Below, piece after piece: positions 1-12,800 of a stretch of DNA of 64,000 nucleotides (the stretch's first letter is position 1; each line of letters starts with the position of its first letter). The notes under the pieces are model-generated. The model ran no database searches, had not been told where the DNA came from, and saw only the letters and a list, made by a program, of their open reading frames with translations. The translations under genes were made by a program, and so were the position numbers. Source of the stretch: Aquila chrysaetos chrysaetos (Eukaryota; Chordata; Aves; Accipitriformes; Accipitridae); the NCBI RefSeq assembly GCF_900496995.4, contig NC_044011.1, positions 15,470,041 through 15,534,040 on the forward strand, given 5' to 3'.

Positions 1-3000
1 GAGGCATCTAATGCATTGAAGTGTTGAACACCAGTGATTATCTGATAGCAATCAAGACTGTGGAAATTCAGCTCCACAGTCACCAAACCCACCATATTCT
101 TTATTTTAGAAACCCAGATCTTCTAACCTGTTCCTTGTCTGAAGAACTACCATTTGCTGACAGCAGTAACTGATGTGCCTGTGTGGGCTGAGGAAACTTC
201 TTCCTGCCAATGAGTTAATAGTGGGTGGAAGACAAAAGTAAAAACAAGCTACAGCTATTCATAATTCTCAACACAGGAATTTCAAAAATAGGATTCTATA
301 TTTACCAACTTGGTCTTTTACATATGAAATGTTTGGGGTTTTTTTTTTTTTTTTTAGAAAAGAAACGTATGATTTAATACTTTAATCTTTGCCTAAGACC
401 TTGAAATCTTCCATCCTCCTCTCTCCTATCTACTGTCACTACTAAAACAGTCGTTACCCCTGGGCATGCGTTAACAGCTCTGCAGTCCAGGAGTAGCATT
501 TCCATTGGTTGTGTTGTATCACAAATGTACCTGTTACTTACTCCATTTTCTTCACTTGGTTTGATAAATTGTCATTTAATTACATTGGAATTCAAACAAA
601 ACACAGGCTGGAGCTGACTTTCGTGCATCCTTGGTTTGGTGTGCTGCCTCTGAAGAACAAATGGGTGTGAAGAGCAGTTAAAGTGATTTCATTTGCTGAG
701 GGTGGTAGGTATGACATAACTATGTTACCAAGATGATGACTGAAAAAACTGGTACAACAGCATTTAGTTCTTATGCAGCTGTTCTTGCCAGCAGATCTCA
801 AGCAGTTTGAAACGACTGATTTCCTTTACCAGAGACTAAACCGAAGCATGTAGAAAGACAGCGGCTTGCTTAAGGATACTGCAAGGCTGGTGGCAGGGGA
901 GGGATAAGAATCCAGGTATTAAGCATCCCAAGCTGCTGCTGTCTTAAAAAATAAACTTACTTTTTTTTTTTTTTTAAGTTCAGAGGTACAAATATAACTA
1001 TATAACTCCAGCAGAATAAGTAACAGAGCTATTCCTTTCTAGGCTCACCTTCACCTTGATAAAAAGTGTGTTTTAGTCTCTCCACCATGAATACGTACCT
1101 TTCCTAATTAACAAATCGTATGTATTCTTAACAAAATGTTCTGTCTTTCTATGTCTGGAATAGAACTTATCTACAGAAGAGAGCTGATAAAGCCTGTGTG
1201 TGTACAACATAAGCAACAAAGAGTAAATCTTTGTAAAGCTGAATGTTATTATAATGGATTGATTTCATGCAGAATGACTGAATGTAGAAAAATGATGAAA
1301 TTTAGACAATAGGATTTGATTGTTATATTACAGAGAGGAGTGGGGTCACAGGCCAAACAGAAAAGAGCACTCTTGCCTGGATAATAAGGTGGGATTTGCG
1401 GAGAGACAGGGAGTGATTTGCAAACCACCAGTTACACACAATGAAGGCTGAAGGAGAAAAAGAAAAAAAACTGATCAAATTCAAAATTTCCTGGAATTTC
1501 AGCAACATAGAGGTCAGAAACAAATGCCAAGGGGTGAAGACCTTGGGGAAGGATTCCTTGGACAGAAATGGGCATAAAGCCAGTGAAAGGGGCTGTGCAC
1601 AGTGAGGACAAAAGTGTGTCTAGCAACACAGTTGAGAACAAATATGTGAAGCTTGACTTGGAGGGGTTTCATGCAACTCCCATTGCCTTTCTGCCAACTA
1701 TGGTGGCATCTGGTTCAGACCCAAGGGCAGCACACTATCGATGGGTGCATTTTAGAGAACCTCAGGGGCTGACAAGGAGCCCAGGTTTGATGAGTTCTCA
1801 CACCATAAAGAAAGAAAAGTGCAGAGGATGGGTACTAGGCAAAGCTGTAAGTGGAATATACAGTGAGTGGTGACTGAAAGTTTGTGTAGATGCTTGCAGC
1901 TTGTCTGCTTTTTGGAGCTGGAGCCTTAGAGCCAAGAAGAAACAGAAGGAATGGGAAAAAGACTAAGTGTATTTGAATAACTTTAACGTAAATGGAAGAT
2001 TAAAAAAGAAGAAGAATTAAACAAATGAGAAAAAACATCATTTTAATTTAACTAATTCTTCATTTGAAACAGGAGATAAAACAAATATCAATTATTCATA
2101 GGGAGCCACATCCATTGGCTTAGATTTCTTTTTTCAAAACTATTAATGAATATGGCTTTTACACATTTAAAATGTTTATTTAATGAAAATTAACCATGTG
2201 ATGCATTAAGGGATGATTATTTAAAAATAGCAGCACTTTATGATGCAGAAAAAAGGCGGAATCTTAATAGCTGCTTTCATTTATATTTTATGTGCAAGAA
2301 CCAGAGCATAAAAAAATAAGAACCTGACTTTAACTAAATCAAAGTTATTCAAAGAAACGATGCTTTCTATTTTTTTTAAAAACTTGCTCTCCTATGCTGA
2401 GAAAGTATTATCTACAGGTGAGAGCACGAGACTGCAAATTAAAACACGTGGCTGCTCTGTCACTTTATCACAGATTCACTCTGGCATAGGGAGAGATTTT
2501 ATGGCAACTTCACCTTACCTTCTGTTGACTGTTAGCAGAACTGTGTGAGTTGACCTCCTGTGAAAAATCCAAAATTCTAACCTAGTATTTGTCTAAACAC
2601 GGAGCTTCTGCTTGCATGGTGACTCACAGATGGACACAGCCCCAGAGCTTTGCAGTTCAAACTTTCACAGCATTCTACAGGGAGCTATGCAGAGAACAGT
2701 CAGGTGAGCCGAAGCATGGCCATGTCTGCACCTTGCCTTAGCAAGAGTTTTTAAAAAATGAAAAAAGTTGTGACGAAGGTTAGCCTGTAACTTCTCCAAT
2801 CAGATCTGACAGCGTTACTGAAACTCTTTCCACTTGTAATGGCACATCTCAGAGAAAGCTGCTCTACCTCATGAAAAATTTCCTATTCTGACCCCAAAAT
2901 AAATAATAATTATAACGGAAGGTCAGTAAATGATCCCCCTCTCCTGGTTTTGCCCATCTCTAATTCAATTATTTATTCTATATATTTTTTTAATGTAATA

Positions 3001-6000
3001 AATACGTTGCTAATTAAGCATCAATGAAACAGATATACAAGGAAAGTTCACTATACTGACTGCTCATGCGTTTAGACTGCGATGTCCTGGTGATGCAGGG
3101 ATTATGTTCTTTTTATGGCACTTTGTAAGTTACTATGGACACTTACAGGGTTTACAGCAGAATAATGAACTGTATTACTTTCACTATTTTATTATCAGGT
3201 GATGAAATTTTTCTAAATTAACTAATATTCATGTAAAATGTTTCCTCCCAATTTTGTGTGAATCATGTTTACATGAAGAGATAAGCTTAAAATATAGCAT
3301 GCAATCATGGTCAGACATATACCCTGCAAATTGAAAAGTGACAAGTATCCCCCCAACACACACTATATGTAACACAACAGACACAAACTTTTTTATTTGT
3401 TGTTGGTGCTCATGACAAAGAAGGAGAACTGAACCTATTTCCTATGCACTCACTGGGCTGCATTATCCATGGATCACATTTAAAGTGGAACTAATAATTT
3501 TAAAGTAGCTGTCATAACTGTGTGCACGTTGAATTCAGTGACATGCACCCAGGGATATGATTTGCAAGAAGCATCAAAGAAACCAATAGTTCATGGTTCA
3601 AAAATAGCTGGTCTTAGAGCTTCAATGGCTAAAACCCCTGACACCACTGAGCGAAAAGAAACAAGGTAAGAAAGCAGCTACATATAGAACTAACATTTAT
3701 GCTTGACTAGAGGCAGTGGGGACGTAATAAAACTGGTTAGCTGATGAGAGACCCTACAGGAGTTTTTCGTAAAAACAGGAAAACAGCATTAAACTGACAT
3801 TTACTCAGCAAGCCACCAACCAGAAGTGCTTGGGGGACCCCCTACACTGAAGCAAAATGCCAGAGCTGTATAATGATTAGACTTTGATGGATCCCACTGA
3901 CGTCCCAAAGGCTGTTCTGTTTCTATTTTTTATTTCTTTCATCTGATCTTCATCCATAATTTGACAAACTATTTTTAAGTGTCTATTTTCCTTGTGATTT
4001 ATATATTTCAGGCTCACCAAATTAATTCAATACTTCACCCGATCGCCGACTACACTTATCTCTTGTTTAACTGTTAAAGTGACACCATAATCTGAAACCT
4101 GGCCTGTTTAGAAGTAGTGACAAAATCTCATCACTTTAAAAGTAGTGACGAACATACTTCTGCAGCTGAGATCCCCCCCAATTTATGTGCCCCTAAAGTC
4201 ACATTATACCACTGTTTTCTTCTACTCTCTGCCATTAAGCTCCAGTGACTGAAATATCATCCAGTCCCAGTTAAATCATAGGCAAGGCATAAACTTGAAA
4301 ACTCCACCTGCACCATTACTACCTGAGGAAAAAGATGGCCTCTCACACAACCCAGGCCCAGCACACTAGAAAATATTGCTATGAGAAGTTTGAAGGGGTC
4401 TCAGAAATTCACCTCAGTGAATATACCTCAAAAGCAAAAGGAGACAAAGAGCACATATCTCAAATGCAGATGACCTCTGATTCAATGCTCACCACCACCA
4501 TTATAAAGGTCTTTCTCTGTGGGATAGGGGAGCAGGGAGAAAAGCTTTTGTGCAGTCAATGTTTTTGCTGTATTGAAAGATGTGACCAGCTGAAGATGCC
4601 ATTTATGAGGAAAGATTCTCAAGTATTTAGAGCATTGGTTCAAAGAAGAAAGGAATAAATTGTTGGAGTTTTTTATTTGCTCTGGATAGTGCAAGTGATG
4701 GGTTTAAATCGTAGCAGGAGAGATTTCTAATAGAATAGATAGTCTATGGGAACTGCAGCATCTCCATCATTTAAAGGATTACAAGAACAAACGTCTATCA
4801 GGAGCAGTTTAAGTGCAGGTGAGTCCACTTTGGGGACATGGATATAAACTAGGTGAATTTCTGTCGCCGTTATTTTTTAATTCCATACTGCAAAAAAACA
4901 TTGTCAAAAACCCTCTGAATTCTCAGAAACAAAATTAATTTATGGGAATTCTAAGTTAACACAGAGGTGTAATCAGTGCGTTACACAGGTTTTTCTACAT
5001 TAAAGAGCAGATTGAATTAATGAGTAGGTTTTATCTGTCTGCACGTGCACTTGGGGTAGGATCCAGCTGTTCAGACATAGTAATTTAATGCGTTTTCAGC
5101 TACTCCACAATACCCCACTTGCTGCCTAGCTGCTGCTACAGAACGACACATCTCTCCCATGGATCTGCCAGCCCCATGCACATCTGGGACACTTGATGGT
5201 GTCTCAGAGGGAACCCCCCGCAGAGGAGGAGCTGAGGGCTGGCACAGCCCCACGCAGGTACGCCCTGAGAGGCAGCTAGTACCCTTTGGCATGGCCTGGC
5301 ACATCCTCCCATCCCTCTGACCGCTGCGTGAGAAGGACATGGTTCTCCTCAAGGCCCTGGGTGAGATATCCTGGAGCCTCACAGGTGGTACAAACACTTA
5401 AGTCCAGGCAAATGGATTGAGCTCCTAGGGTTTAATGCAGGACTGGAGCTATGAAATGCTGCCTGATACCTCTTGCTATACATATAACATATTCTGAAAT
5501 CATGCTATTGCAACCTCCTCTGAAACCGTGCAATAAATTATACTTCAAACAATGACCAGCTCTGTTTTAAAACAATTTGGATATGATTTTCCCAACGCCT
5601 GTGCCACTACCATCATAGCTTTTTAGTGGCTTTAATTTCCTTTCTGATAGACTTCCACTTGCACAATACATCATTAGGAAATATTTGGTTGAAAAATGGG
5701 TTTTAAAACTGTAAAACCAGTGGTAAATTATTAAAGCTTAATAGGGATATGCTGAAGGAAACATATAACATGCAAAGAAAATAAGAAAAAAAAAATCAGC
5801 TGTAATTTCTGTAGGGAACCATGTATTCTGTGAGCTGCTATACCTATTAGTATTCGGAATCCTATTCTGTCTGCTAGTCAGGGGAGAGATGAGGAAAGGT
5901 GAGAGAGGCATACTCTGAGACAAATATATGAAAACTTTCTTTACTTTTTGTTAGAATAGCGTTTGAACTTACAGGTCGCTACCTACTAAGGTTAACAGAG

Positions 6001-6733
6001 ATTTAACCCACTAACATTAAATATTAATGTTTTCTCTTTCTCTTGCATTTTAAATCAAAATTTAAAAATCTGTTTGTTCCCAGAAGCTAGCCAGAAACAC
6101 TGGAAACCATCTTTAAAAAAATAAAATAATAAAGCAATTTTTATTAATTAACAGGAAAATCTTCAACATAATAGCTTTTGGATTCCTGTAACTTCCAGAA
6201 TAAGAGCAGAGATAATTCTCACTGAGCTCCCACTGGCTTCTTTTGGAACTCTTTGTTATGATACTGCTGATTAACAACAGGACAAACAAAACTCTGTCAG
6301 TGGGGTTTTTTTTCATAATTACCTGATCCTGGCTGACTAAAAAACATGAAACAAATAATTAGTTAAGTTGTCCTTAAGAGAAAAATCTGAAGGTCTGTAT
6401 CCGTACATATTTTTACTTTTTTATCAGTCAGAAGAAACAACTTCTACATCTTAAGTGGGAGTTTGAAAATATTAAGTCAAAAAAGAAATTGCAGCTCCTA
6501 GATTTAATTTTTCTTATCTCCTTTTTCATATGTTTTCAGTATTTTCTGAAACTGTCCTGAAGACATCAGGAATTTAAAATTTAACAAGAAGCTGATCCTG
6601 AGATTACATAATCAAAATTATACCTTTACTATTTCAGAGATTTACTAGACCTCTGTAAGTTGAAGACACAATGAAATCTCCTACAAGTGTAGGAGAAAGT
6701 TGAGTTTACGGGAAACAAGGACAAGTGGGTTAG
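1..6733. other. Intergenic DNA, no supportable gene
   Basis: This AT-rich stretch has only short, isolated reading frames. The longest are 101 codons at 1568-1873, 107 codons at 4335-4658 and 108 codons on the minus strand at 5071-5397. None shows a recognisable domain, and I could not extend any of them by splicing. By the conserved gene order this should be the VIP-FBXO5 intergenic interval, which is an inference. Homopolymer T runs occur near 340-356 and 961-975. I see no RNA gene. Confidence 0.6.
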
Positions 6734-6835
6734 CCACAGAATCATGTAGGTTAGAAGGGACCTCCAGAGCTCATCTACTTCAATTACTTACTCAAAGCAG
6801 GTCCAGTGAAAGCAGGCTTAATGCAACATGTCTGT
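6734..6835 (-). mobile_element. CR1 LINE fragment (3' end), minus strand
   Basis: The plus strand reads CACAGAATCATGTAGG, then TTAGAAGGGACCTC, then CTCAAAGCAGGTCCA. This is the reverse complement of the 3' end of an avian CR1 retroposon, so the element points to the minus strand. Only about 100 bp remain. It is 5'-truncated and diverged, as most CR1 copies are. The left boundary is set by the CACAGAAT motif and the right one is approximate. Confidence 0.75.
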
Positions 6836-9800
6836 ATAAAGGGCAGCTATTTGAAAATGTTCAAGCCTTGCGGTCATTCTACAAAAATATACCTCTTTAA
6901 AATAAAGTGTTTATGAATAGTAAAGCAAGAACATATTTTAAATATAATGTAAAAAGTGTTTTATCTTCTTCAAGAGGTTAATTTTGTGCTGGAATGATCC
7001 AATGTACTCTGCAGAAGGAACATGAAGGCAACAAGCACAGGAAGTAATAATTGAAGATTAAAGCTTTTGTTACCTTGGGCGGGTTAGAATGCACTTGTGC
7101 AGGTTCCAGTAATATAATTATAATTGCACTGCATAAAGGTGTGAGAGCTGAAGGACCATTACATAGTACTCATTGTCATTTGAGATGATGGATAACAGGC
7201 AGTTAGCCTGTTTTAGCATCCTGTTTGAAGATTAAAGCTTGGATAATAAGAAATAACTTGTTTTCTTCCTATCATACACTGGTGAAACACAATAAAGCTT
7301 TAATAACCAGAGAAATGTTCAGAAACCATGGTGATGATCATGGTAAAAAAGATTAATAAACTAGCCAATTTGCTAAATTTCAGCTTCCAAACCTCAGCAA
7401 AACTGTAGGCATGAAGGGGCAAAGAGGAGTTTTCTAAGGGAAGGTCACATGATCACAAATTACCTGCTAGTTTGTGAATAACTTCAAGGTGCTGTTAAGG
7501 AAGCCATGCATCCATCAGAGAACTGAATTTACACCTCAGTAGAGTATTATAGACTTGCATTACATTTTGGAGTCAATGATGACTTCTACAATAGAAGGAA
7601 AGATGTTCATGTGGGTTTGTCCCACCTTTTTTGGCAAGATCCCATTTCTTAGCTGCACAACTGGTCTGAATGTTTTCTTTAATTGTAATTTGTAATTAAT
7701 CCCTTTATGCTTCCTACATTGTCATACGTCTCAACAACATTAAATTTCAATTTGTTGACATCTGGTCCAGTCCAAATCAAATCAAAGATGTTTGACATTG
7801 CAGAGCTGTATTCAACAAGCTTTCAGACAAACAGCAGAGGTTGGACAGAATTTTTCAAACACTGCAACAGAACTCGCTCATCCTCAGTATACACTGAAAA
7901 ATAGTGTGAGAATCAAGTATCAGAAAAGAAAGAATCAAGAGATAGAAAAGGACCTCTGGTTCTTTCCACTTTTAGGTAATTGTGAACTAGAATAATTCCA
8001 CTGAAGTCAAGAGAATTGTGCTGGGAAAAAAAATAAAGAAATTACATTTTCTTACTTTGAACAAAAGTTGGTTGATTTTAAATATTTGGATGAGTATTCT
8101 TTATTATTCACAAATGCATCATTCTAGTTCCCTTATAATACAGATATAAATAAGCTTTCCCTAAACTTCACCTTTCTCCACACAAAACCTATCTACCTGA
8201 AATTTTGGCTTATGTAATGAATAAAACTTTCCTCAGGAAATCTGAAGCAGAGTCAGTAAAGCAACTTGGAAATAGGAGGTTTCAAAGTAGGAAATTATGT
8301 CATTTCTTGCAGATTGTCTTAGTTTCCTAAAAATCTAAAATAGATTGGGTGAGTAATTTTTAAGTCTGTAACTCATTAAAATGACCAAAACATTTGCTAG
8401 AGTTAGTGGGCATGGAGAAGAACTCTTTTCCTCAATCAGAAGTTATTTTGTTCATTGTGTCTTGATTCAAGCTTTATACGTAAATCTTTGGAGGCTTTAT
8501 GAAATAGTGTTTTAGTCTCTAGAATGGAGAGATGAAAATAAAGGGAAAGGAGCTGTATAATGACCAACGTCATGGTAGGAGTCAAGAATTCCTGCATTAT
8601 ATTCCTGGCTCTGAAAACAGTTTGATGTGAGCTGTCAGCTAGTTATAAATTCTTGCGTCTGATTCTTCATTTTTGAGATGTAAATAAATAATAAGTTTGT
8701 GAGATTTAGTATGATTATACAGTGCTTTAAAACTCCTAAAGTTAATAAAAACTCAGGATGTATCCATCAAAGAATGTAACGAGAGATATAATTGCACAGA
8801 CAAGGTAGAGAGAGTGCAGGATTTAGGTGGCATCAAAGATTTCATTCCTTCCAGTGCAGAGCTCCTGAGGAAAAACATCTGTTGTGATTTCAGTAACGTA
8901 ACGGTCCCCTTCTGACTTTGCAGCCCCTTTTAGGCTATCCATGTCCACATCAACCAGAACACCATCCAGAATGACTTTTGGTCCCTTGCTGTATCCCTTG
9001 GGTTAGGTATTGCAAGGTAATCAAACACTAAAAGCTTTCCCCAGACAATTACGGAGGTTTAATAGGCAGCATCCAAGGGCTGCAGTAACAGCAGTTTTCT
9101 CGGATTGTCTTTATACAATATAATTTCACATGTAGTTTGAGCTCAGTTGTCATCATCCCCAAACTAGTGACTGCAGCACTTCACTCTGAAATATCTTTTC
9201 AGTATATGAGTTTACATTAGTCCACATTACACAAAACATTTGGTTTGGGGTGGTTTTGGGGTTTTTTTGGTTGAAGATTTCTATGCCAAATAATTAGCTC
9301 AGTAAATGTAAAGATATCTATGAGATGGAACTATGATAATGAAAACATCAGCCTAGTGCTAAATACCAGCAACAGAAAGACTTGTGTCCTCACAAAGGCC
9401 AACACCATTTATCAACATGTTTTAAAAAGTACGAACACGTACCACCGTCAGTTGGACATGGCTGGGTAATTGAAACAGAACCATCACTCCTTTCAGCAAT
9501 ACATCTGTTTCACCATCAAAAACAACTCACAAGAGGATGTTAACAATTTTCCCTCAGCACCCCAAAATGTGTGCAGTACTTCATAAACAGAAAGTGAACA
9601 ACACCTGCAGCAGCAGCAAAGCTCGGGATCAGGCTGAGGAGGGAGGATGAGGACAGAAACGAGTTGATGAGTACTTACAACAGTGAGTTAGCAACATTAG
9701 CTATAACATTGAGTTGGCATATAACTATTTCTACAGAAAAGAAATATGAAGGAAAGAAAATGTGACTAAATCAAAAAGGTTTGGGAAGAAGAGTGGGGAA

Positions 9801-12800
9801 GAGTGCTGCTCTAGAGCCACTGTCATTTGGAGGTGCCACATGCCAAAGCCATGCAGCAGCCCTGTGTACCCCGGGCCTATTAAGTGCAGCTGCTATTCAC
9901 TGGCCTCAGTTTCTAAAACCGAAATAAACAAATAAAAAAACATAACACAGACATACCTGGTAAGAAGCACTTCATGTGAGGGCCCTAATGGCAGCAAGCT
10001 GTGTGAGGTGCTTTCATGGGCTCTGAGCAGCCACAGGCACCTGCTGGCAGAAGGCCTGTGTCAGGACCAGAGCCTCTCCTCAGTCTATTTTTCACTATAA
10101 AAAACGTGCAGATATGATTCAATGATGTCATGCACCTCCTCACTCCCTCTCTCTACATGTTGAAGAAAGAAGCTCATCCTGTACTCTCCCACCTTCCTCT
10201 CCACCTCCGGGTGTTTTGAAAGAGCTGCCTGTCATATTTTAAAGCAGACCCCACCTTACGATGAATAACAGCATCTAATAAAATGCTAGGGCACCAAATC
10301 TTACTTCTGGCCATGAACCCTTGAGGCTACTGAGACCTCTGCAGTTTGCCTGCGGTGGAAGGGTGAGCGACTCAGCCAAGGTACCAGCTGCTGGGTCACG
10401 GGGTAAGGGAAGGGCAACCGTTTCCTACAGGTGCTCCAGGTGAGACCCTGATACCAAAGGTGGCCTCCTATAGAAATGTCCCCGCTGCCTTTGCTCCTCC
10501 AGTCACTGGAGGGAGTTACTTGCATAAGGGGAAAAGAGGAATGAAATAAGAAAGCAGTCCTGACAGCCTGCTTTTCTTCTCCAGCCTCCAGGCTTCTATT
10601 TTGGGCAGAATGGGCAAATCCGCTGCTTCTCCAGCTGCACAGCTCCCTGGAGCAGCAGGGAGGAGGATGGCTGGAAGCACAGCAGCCAGCTGCAACCTCT
10701 TGAGAAGAATCAGCTCTGAGTCACCACTCCATCATGCCGCACCATTATCACCACTTAGCACGCATGATGACCAACGCCTTCCACAAATGGCTAATAAATG
10801 GCTATTACTTCTATTTTGGCCTTTCCCTCTTCTTTTTATTGGGTCTGATTTCTCATGCCAGCACTTCATAAGCATCTTGAAAAGCAACATTCAAAGTGTC
10901 TTCTCCCAGGCTCTCACTTATACCTATTAAAAGAATTAAATTTCAGATGGTAGCCTGAAATTCATCAGCACCAGAGCCATATGCCAGCTGAGGGATGTCT
11001 CTCTGGGCCTGTGCTGGGGCACTGCTGGCTAGATTGCTAGGACTACCTGCATTATTTGAATAATGACTCCTTTGAGGAGAGACTGAAGAGACATGCAGGA
11101 TTATCTTGGAGTCTAAATCCATTTTACATATCACCAGCTGGACTGTGCTGCTCTAAAAATTTTTTTCTCCTTGTACAGGCAGAAATGTTAGCTGTTAACA
11201 GTACAATAGTTGCAAAAAATACTCTGCAGGGGAATACCAGTTCTAAACACACTGTTATTAAGGAACCATCTCACAAAAATTTTCCACAGATTTGATGACA
11301 ACTCCTTGCTGAATTATTCAAAGAGATAACACCTTAGCATATTTTTAAGAATATGTTCACATGTTTAAGAACATGTGTTCACTTGCTTTTCTTTTCTGCT
11401 TGAAAAAGGCCTGTTGCTTTCAATAATATTCTCAATATTTCAGCATCATCATTTAAAATGAATAATCAGTGTTGTTTTCTGAAAGAGCACTAAAAAGACA
11501 GAATCGATGTAATTTATTGTGATTTAGCCACAAATTTATTGCATGATTAGCGCTATGATGGGCTCAATTTAACATGACTATCATGGATCTAAATATATGC
11601 CTGCTGGGTTTTAAACTTGACAATGATAGCAACAAACACAACATAACCTGGCATTTACATCTTTGCAATGCACATGTTGGAGCTAATTCACCTCTCGCTC
11701 AATGATGAAATACTTTGATATTTACTGCAGTTATTCCAAAATTATGCTGGGAGAAATCACAAGAAAAACAGGCTGCAGAATCCTTCTCATATAACAGAAA
11801 TTATCTATACACAATTTGGACTGGATCCTCATATGCTGTGAATCATGTAGATGTTTTGATTTACAACAGCTGAAAAACCTGTCCCACCAAACAAAAATTA
11901 CAGCCTTCATCTGAGAGGTAAATCCCTGGGAAGCTTCAGCTGACATGGAATCTATGTGCTGTTTTCACATGCAGAGTCTGTGTATATCAGTCAAAATCTT
12001 TAGTTGCTGAATATTGCAGGTTATACTCAAGCACAGCTAATGCAAGAAGTTCAGTAAGTAGAGACATACTTTCAGCTCTCAGTCATCTCCTTTTCTTCCT
12101 AACCTGCAGCAGGGATTTCAGAAAAGAGGCTTTCTTTCCACTTCCTTGACATTGCTCAGGACTGGAAGCCTTTTCCCTCTGCCTTCCCACCATGGTACAC
12201 AACCCTTTTTACCTCTCTGTTTCCTCATTCCAAGATAGGACAAACCGCTCTCTTTCCGTGTGCCTGGGGCAAAGCGGAACAGAGTCCCTTCCACTCAACG
12301 CAGTTGTCTGAGGATGTGTATCATTCCAGTGCTTTTCTTCCAGGACATTGATAGGGATCTGCATCTTTCCTGAGAGGTGGGTCAGATTTATACATATATG
12401 GTAATTTCTTCACTATATTTCCTTTTTAAGTTCCTACAATCCATCTATCTAGCAAGTAGGTATACTATCCCTTGGGGAACTACAGAAATTGCATACATTG
12501 CTTACAATATTAGAAATGTGCATAATGCATTTTTACTTCTCTCTTAAACAGGATTCAGTCACTGATAACAGGAATAGGATGAGGCAGCTCACCACAGACT
12601 GCCAGGAGATGTCTGGACACCCCAATCTGGCATTCTCTCCATTGCCTTGCTTCAATTCCAGAGATTTCCCTAAACTTTACCCCTTTGGTGAAAGATCTCA
12701 ATGTGAACTGATTGTTATCCAGCAAATTCTCTCTCTGCCATAAATGTAGAGTGTGGGCCAAACTCCAACCACTTTAAAAATGTCGTAGTTTCAGTAAAGA

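Noticed and set aside
1568..1873. 101-codon plus-strand frame
   Set aside because: No domain, no recognisable relatives and no splice partner. The length is not surprising for random intergenic DNA.
4335..4658. 107-codon plus-strand frame with several cysteines
   Set aside because: The cysteine spacing does not match a known zinc finger, and no promoter or splice context is visible.
5071..5397. 108-codon minus-strand frame in a GC-raised patch
   Set aside because: Low information content and no recognisable motif.
9237..9272. G/T-rich stretch with GGGG runs as a possible G-quadruplex or telomere-like repeat
   Set aside because: The units are irregular, not TTAGGG, and the stretch is too short to support a claim.
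11055..11105. Possible CR1 scrap (CTCCTTTGAGGAGAGACTGA)
   Set aside because: It resembles the internal CR1 segment before LFSLEKR, but the match is only about 50 bp and decays at once. Not safe to annotate.
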